Assembly (NCBI GenBank): GCA_963969595.1
Contig: OZ018408.1
Coordinates: forward strand, 15,745,823 to 15,809,822
DNA length: 64,000 nt
From: Neckera pumila
Taxonomy: Eukaryota > Streptophyta > Bryopsida > Hypnales > Neckeraceae
Direction: 5' to 3'
Shown: piece after piece, positions 57,944-64,000 of the stretch
Position numbering within the stretch: the first letter of the stretch is position 1
Layout: each line of letters opens with the position of its first letter
Program-made: the position numbers and the translations under genes
Notes under the pieces: model-generated
Told to the model about the DNA's origin: nothing
Seen by the model: only the letters and a program-made list of their open reading frames with translations
The model's database searches: none

Positions 57944-60549
57944 TTAGAAAGTTTTCTCAATGTCTTCCTTGCTCACCAAAGTAGCATGAGTACACTTTTG
58001 ACATATGTGATTGAAATCAATTGGTGAAGAATGGTGAATATAGACTATTGAGAGGAAAAGGTTCCCTTTGGGATATGGTTGTAAAAGCAAAACTTGGCCA
58101 TGTGAAATAGAATATTTGATCACTTTTGCAATTCTTATTTTTTAAAGATAAGAGAGTAGGATGATAAGAGAGTACGATCAATATATATGAATAAACAAGG
58201 GAGACTAATTGAAAAATGCCCAATATCCTCCCCCAAAATATCAAGGGATGTATGAGTTCTTAATGAAGGATGAAATTAAGAAATGCTTGTCCTATTTTGT
58301 ATAATTTATTGCGTGTCCAACATAAATGCAAGCGTAATTTTGAAAGCATGGAACAAATATATTTTAAATTAATACGAGAATATTGCATGTGTATTACAGA
58401 ATCTCAATTATTTTCCATATTTTTGTATTTAAAAAATACTATTTGAAAGTTAATTTATTTTGTAGAGATTTTTTTATTTTGATGTTTTTTAATACTATGA
58501 AGTATCCAAAATAAAAAATTTGACTATGAAAATTAGAAAGAACAATCCTCTACTACATTTACAACCATTTATTGAATCTGTACAAAGTAAATTCTCTATT
58601 TTGTATATAATTAGGTGCAAAGACATCTTTCTTGTACGTGCATTTAAGATGAATTTTCCAAGATTTTATTGGTTGCATTTCATTTCCATAAAAAAAAATT
58701 TTAATATTTTTATTTTATTTTATTTTTTCGGACAATTTTTACTATTTTCTAACAATATAAACAACAAAGCATCTTTTTGCATAAAGCTTTCCATTTATTG
58801 TTTTATGCACAAATTTTGGAATTTTTTCCCTTATGTCTAAAATATTGATGACATAATATTTATTATGTTCTTCTAACTATCTATATTTATTTATTAATAA
58901 ATGATTATTTATTTCCAAAAATAAGTAATATTCTCCTTCAAAATGACCAAATGCAACAAAATAAATAGATGTTTGTACAAGGCAAAGTTTCAAAGTTATT
59001 TTTAAATGCAATATGATAGGGTGATTTTCTATCTCTAAGAAGATTATAAATTGTATTTAATGGAAGAAGGGCATATTTGCAATCTTGAACAAGGACAATA
59101 TGAGACACATCATTTTTGAGAGACTAATCTTTGTATTTTCTATAGTTACAAAAGCTCAATGTATATTTTCAATCCTCAAAGAACAAATCTGTCCGAGGCC
59201 TTGAAGGGCATGATTTTAGGGTCAAACCTCAATTGTCATATAGTTTTTTATTTTAATGTTTTAAACTTTAATTAAGAAAATGTAGATTTGATCATCTATT
59301 TTGGTTCCATTTTTTTTAAATTGCTGAAATTATGTTTTTTGTGACGCTTTGAAGTTCGCATCTTGAAAGCTTAAAATACACCACTTTTGAAAAAAAATTC
59401 TACTGAATTTCTCTTTGAATGAGATCAACAATACTGGTGTATAAGCCTATGAGCCTTGAGCCTAGGTGTAAGTAGGTACCTTACAACTATTGAAGGTGCT
59501 TGTAAATGCCACCCTATAAGTTAGGCTCAACTAATTCTAAAGATTAGAGGTAGTGACCCATTTTCAAGCTATAATTTTGCAAGATCGATTAGAAGTATTA
59601 TTGAAAAAGAAAAGTGGGCAACTTTGATACTAAGATGACGGTTCTTTTGCAATGGCAAGGTAACAATCAATCATAGTCTATTGAAATTGTACTTCTTTAG
59701 TAGTGAGTCCATAACTAATTGAAAATCACATAAACACGAGGCCAATAATCATCCACAAGACCTTCTTCACCAAAAAAATGTCAAAGAATAACTTTGATTT
59801 GTCTTATCAAATCTTGACCATGCTATCCAATGAGTCATAAAAAGGTTCCTGCATTCCTATAAATGAACTTCTCTGTGTATTTGTGAAATTCAACCTCACA
59901 AAGACATCATACAATTAAGTTGCGAAAGATATTACAAATTTTTTCACCTTACTTCTAAAATCTCAAGGTTTATTTTCATCAAAATCCACTCAAAATTGCC
60001 ATTTCTATTGCAAAGTGCAAAAAAAATTAGAAATAATTTTTTCACATATTTAACAATAGGATCTTGAATTAGATTAATATAATAATGTATGAAAAGAAAT
60101 TTTAGATTTTAAAACTTTGACTAGATAGGTTGCAAGATATTTGAGTTTGAAGTGAAGAAAACCAAATTTTTTGTACCTTTTCTGACTAGATTTTAAGGCT
60201 TTGAGTCTCTTTATCTTAAACTTTTTGCATTACCAATATTGAATTAAAAAAATGATGTTGAAAAATTGAGTTGGAAGTCTAGAAAAAACACACTCAAAAA
60301 CACACATTTAATCTTCATTCTTTAACAAGTTGTTATTAGAAGTAGGTACAAGATTGAATGAAAAATTAAATTGTTAATAGGTCTTAGAGGAAATTGAAAT
60401 GCAATAATCCCAATCGTGAGATTGTTCTTACAAGTGAACTAAACCCTTTCAAGTTTATTTTTTTGAAAAATGTAAAACTTGTATTAAAAAATGAATCCTA
60501 GAATTTGTTCTTTCATGAAGATGCTTAAATTGCTTGAAAAACAAGATCG
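57944..60549. other. Very AT-rich gene-free stretch
   Basis: No gene. The part from about 59980 to 60180 resembles the interior of the TTAA elements (AAGTGCAAAAAAAATTAGAAA, GGATCTTGAATTAG, GGTTGCAAGATATTTGAG), suggesting a further decayed copy without ends. Confidence 0.4.
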
Positions 60550-61476
60550 TCAACCCCTAAAGGTCATAGACTATGTATTTACCAAAAACGCTCCAAAACT
60601 GTCATTTCTAGTACAAGTACCAAATATTAGAAAAACACATTTTGGACACATATAAACGTAGGATCTTGTAGTAAGCTGGTATGAGAAGATGTGGAAAAAT
60701 TTTCAGAATTTTTCACCATGTAGATTGCAAGATATTAGCGTTTGAATTGACAAACCCCCTTTTTTGGCCCTGCACAAAATCAGGCAACTGCACTTCACAA
60801 GGTCACATTTGTGATGAAAAAATGTCCAAAACAGTGATTACTCTTTGGATTTAGTCTTCAAAGCAAGTTGGTTGCATGCTTGAAATTTTTTTGATCATTT
60901 GGAATTACAACATATAGGACAAAAATGGAAAGTAGAATGAAGTAGAGAATGATTCAAAACATTAAATTGTTAACAATTTGATTATGGAAATGACAAATGA
61001 CAATCTCAACGGTTATAATGTTGTAAAAACCAATATACACCTAGTTTTTTTATTTTTTTCAAGAACATCAAAAATAGAGTTAAATAAACAACCTCAAAGT
61101 TGATTTTAGAGAAGAAATTCCATAACTACCCGCAAACTAAAACTCCTCGTAACTTTCATCTCATTAATCAAAATGAAATGATTCAAAGCTTTTCCTGTAT
61201 ATATAAATCTGTAAAACCGATTTCAAATTTTTGTTTCTTTAAAAAGTGATTTTTAAAGATTCTTTTGAGCTGGCCGCCGAACGTGAAATTTACATATCAT
61301 ACCATAACTTTTTAACCATTTAGTCAAAAGTTCTGAAAATTTTGTGCCTTAAAGCTACTCTTTAGGCACATGTTTTGTGAAATTTTCAAAGAAAACAAAT
61401 AAAATTTCCATTTGTAGTGAACTGCCCAAAATTGCTACGTTGCTTGAAAATGCCATTTGGTCCGCTTTAGGGTTTA
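60550..61476. mobile_element. TTAA-type element, about 927 bp, internally rearranged
   Basis: Left end TCAACCCCTAAAGGTCATAG and right end GGTCCGCTTTAGGGTTTA; the terminal tetramers have mutated from TTAA to TCAA and TTTA. Its left half is the inverted counterpart of the right half of the two following copies (GGATCTTGTAGTAAGCTGGT, GATTGCAAGATATTAGCG), while 61120-61460 matches the portion at 16680-17030. It abuts the next element, sharing TTTA at 61473-61476. Confidence 0.5.
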
Positions 61477-62349
61477 CCCCCTAACGGACCATTGTTGGTT
61501 TGGCGGACATTTGAAATTTCAGGCAGGTACCTACGGCTGAATTTTTGTTCTGATTTTTTGAAACTTTTTTGAAGTTAGAAAAATTGATAAGCTTCGTGGA
61601 ATATAATTTTTTTTCAATCGGTGCCCCAAACAAAAGTTATGCCCAAATAAGCTTAAAACAGGAGGGAGGGGGCAGCAAAATTTTAAAAAAAATTGAATGT
61701 TTTTCCCCATAGAGTATATTTTTGTCTATCTAGAAAGCTTTGATTCATTCCATTTGGATTTGTTATGAGAAAGTTATGGACAACCTACTTTTTTGGGCAC
61801 TTAGAGCATCTTCCTAAAAAAATAACTTATAGGATTCATTTCTTAATGCAATTCTTACAATTTCTCAAAAACAAATTCCCACATGGTTTAGGTTTTTTGC
61901 TAGAACAACTTCACCATTGGAATTAGTGCATTTTAGCTCCATATAAAAGATATTAATATTTTAGATTTTCCTTCTATCTTGTACCTACTTCTATTTAACT
62001 ATTTGTTTAATAATAAAAACTAAGATTTTTTTATTTGATTTTTTTTTGCTAGAGTCTCAACTCAATTCTTTACTATAAAGATTTAAAGCTCAAAAATCTA
62101 TAGAGTAAGAATATAAAATGTTCAAAGTCAAAAAATCTAATCCCACAATGTATTGAAAAATTTGTTTTTTTCATTTTAAACGCAGATATTTTGCAATCTG
62201 TGTGGTCAAAAATTCTGAAATTTTTTCTACACATTCTCATACTAGTAAGGTATAAGATCCTACGGTTAGATGTGAAAAAAAACCCAGTTTTCAGTGGCAA
62301 TGTTGAGTGTTTTTTGGCAGAAAAATTGCCTTGGTCCTTTAGAGGTTAA
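61473..62349. mobile_element. TTAA-type element (877 bp)
   Basis: Left end TTTACCCCCTAACGGACCAT, right end CCTTGGTCCTTTAGAGGTTAA. The interior is about the same as 62434-63366: CAGGCAGGTACCTACGG, GATAAGCTTCGTGG, GTTATGCCCAAATAAGCT and AGCATCTTC occur in both in the same order. No ORF. Confidence 0.7.
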
Positions 62350-62433
62350 TAACTCTCTCATCACTAGTCCAAATAGAATGAACCAAATCTTTTCATGTCG
62401 ACAAAAACTCTTTTTTATGAGGAATAAATTCTT
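62350..62433. other. Spacer between two TTAA-type elements
   Basis: 84 bp of AT-rich sequence separating two similar elements in the same orientation. Confidence 0.4.
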
Positions 62434-63366
62434 TTAACCCCTAAAGGACCATTGTCCCTATGGGAAACAAATGGGATTTCAGGCAGGTACCTACGGGCTG
62501 AATTTTTGTTGTGATTTTCTGATATTTTTTTTGAAGATAGAAAAATTGATAAGCTTCGTGGGAATATAATTTTTTTTTCAATTGGTGCCCACGAAAAAAA
62601 GTTATGCCCAAATAAGCTCAAAACAGGGGAGAGGGGGCAACAAAAAAATTTTGCAAAAAATTTAATTTAAAAAAAAAAAATCCGTTTTCCTTGTAGATTA
62701 TATTTTTGCCTATTTGGGAATCTTTTATTCATTTCATTTGGATTTTTTATGAGAATGTTATGGACAATCTTGTTTTTTAGGCAATTAGAGCATCTTCTTG
62801 AAAAAAATAACTTGTAGGATTCATTTCTAAATGCAATTTTTGCAATTTTTCAAATAAAAAAGCTCCACATGGTTTAGTTTTTTTGGTAGAACAATCTCAC
62901 CATTGAAATTAGTGCATTTTAATTCCATCTAAAAGATATTAATATTTTAGAATTTCCTTCTATCTTGTACTATCTTGTATTTAACAATTTTTTTAAGAAT
63001 GAAAATTAAGTTTTTTTGAATTTCTTTTTTTTTCCTAGACTCTCAATTGAGTTCTCCACAATAGAGTTTTAAAGCTCAAAACTCTATACTGCAAAAAATT
63101 TAAGTTAAAAATGTTCAAAGTCAAAAAATCTAGTCCCGCAATGTGATGAAAATTTTGTTTTTTTCACTTTAAACGTAGATATCTTGCAATTTGTGCGGTC
63201 AAAAATTTTGAAATTTTTTCCAAACATTGTCATACTAGTTAGGTATAAGATCTTATAGTTGGATGTGCAAAAAAATTCAAATTCAAATTTTTTTACTCTT
63301 TGCTCCGGAAATAGCAGTTCTGAGAGTTTTTTGGCAGAAAAAAGGCCTTGGTCCTTTAGGGGTTAA
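62434..63366. mobile_element. TTAA-bounded element (933 bp), best-preserved copy
   Basis: Left end TTAACCCCTAAAGGACCAT and right end GGTCCTTTAGGGGTTAA give a perfect 17-bp inverted pair including TTAA at each edge (62434-62437, 63363-63366). It is similar throughout to 61473-62349 and, more distantly, to 7875-8793. No transposase frame. The preserved ends and clean TTAA suggest it is the youngest copy here. Confidence 0.75.
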
Positions 63367-64000
63367 ATTTTATGTTGACTTCTTATGATTCTTTTTTTGT
63401 GTTGCGCGACAATCCCCATTTTGAGGTTAGGGGGCATGACTTCTATTTCCAGGTACAGATTCAACTAAAAATGATCTTCCAAGAAAGATAATGTATTGTC
63501 CTATCCTTAAGAAAAATTCAAAATTACAACAAAAATTGAAACTGTAGGAGCCTACTTGAAATCCATTTTGTTGCCCAAGGGGACAATGGGACTACAAAGA
63601 TTAACCTATCTAGTTTTCAATATATGTGGTTGTGAGAGAATTGTGGTTACAAGCAACAAAAATATTGTAGGGGTTGGCAATACAATCGTTACTTTGGATG
63701 AATGAATGAGATGTATTTTGGAAGTAATATGATCTCCTTGGGGCCTTTGCTACTGATATTCCCTTTATTTCTTAATAAGATTGTATCAGTGTTTCTTTTG
63801 TTTTTTTACAAAGGAAACATGAGTATTATTCAGAAGTAGAGGGAATACAAAATTATGAATTTCCCTGCGCTTAGGGATTAAGGTAAAAGACCCCTTGCAG
63901 TCAAATGGCCCATGATGGACACCTAATGACCCCATTGTGTTTTTTCAGACTACAATCAATGCCTTACATGGTAGTTATGGAGTAATTTGTGACCTCAATA
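63367..64000. other. AT-rich gene-free stretch
   Basis: No gene. A right-end-like phrase CGCTTAGGGATTAAGG at about 63868-63882 may mark another decayed TTAA element whose left end I cannot place. Confidence 0.35.

Noticed and set aside
1..64000. LTR retrotransposons, CRISPR arrays, rRNA genes or bacterial operons.
   Set aside because: No paired long direct repeats with gag-pol motifs, no spaced identical short repeats, no rRNA-like stretches, and genes have eukaryotic introns.

Overview
This is a stretch of nuclear genome from a land plant, most likely a seed-free one (bryophyte or lycophyte grade). That placement is inference. It rests on plant-type multi-exon genes with short GT-AG introns, plastid-targeted products, a plant EMB1006-like PPR protein, a DUF3148 plastid protein, an inositol-phosphate kinase, and plant-type CACTA and LINE debris, together with an extra bacterial-type sirtuin and a fungal-looking nuclease-like gene. 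There are no operons, no rRNA, no clear tRNA and no CRISPR array.

Layout. 1-2.9 kb: remains of a CACTA (En/Spm) transposon. 3.3-10.2 kb: AT-rich repeats, two TTAA-bounded inverted-repeat elements and a 5'-truncated LINE. 10.2-14.6 kb: a patchwork of three broken gene pieces fused almost without spacers: an MPS1/TTK kinase piece (+), the start of an At4g22030-like plastid protein (+), and eight exons of arginine decarboxylase (-). 14.8-16.5 kb: an intact intronless gene of a fungal-type, possibly PD-(D/E)XK-like family, with a small inverted copy of its own 3' end. 16.6-19.5 kb: repeats, a second LINE tail and the last two exons of an unidentified gene. 19.9-24.0 kb: a complete ten-exon ITPK gene (-), including a 33-nt microexon. 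25.9-30.2 kb: a complete three-exon PPR gene (+) resembling EMB1006. 32.2-35.2 kb: a complete six-exon sirtuin (-). 36.1-37.1 kb: a two-exon DUF3148 plastid gene (+). 41.3-42.5 kb: a two-exon gene of unknown function (+). 43.0-44.3 kb: an F-box gene (-) with two in-frame stop codons. 46.9-47.5 kb: a possible small two-exon gene. 49.0-49.3 kb: a tRNA-like (SINE-like) segment. 54-64 kb: almost wholly transposon-derived and AT-rich, with a PIF/Harbinger-like element and three back-to-back TTAA elements.

The genes do not form one pathway. ITPK and the PPR gene are divergent across about 1.9 kb. The sirtuin and DUF3148 genes are divergent across 0.93 kb, and a small TTAA element lies about 90 bp upstream of the DUF3148 start. 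The F-box and unknown-function genes converge. The most notable things are: (1) a family of roughly ten TTAA-bounded elements with termini close to CCCCTAAAGG, which have the hallmarks of piggyBac-type nonautonomous transposons; (2) the fused gene-fragment patchwork at 10.2-14.6 kb; (3) the bacterial-type sirtuin and fungal-type nuclease-like gene in a plant context. Exon models were read by eye from splice consensus, reading phase and protein-family conservation; no alignment was run.
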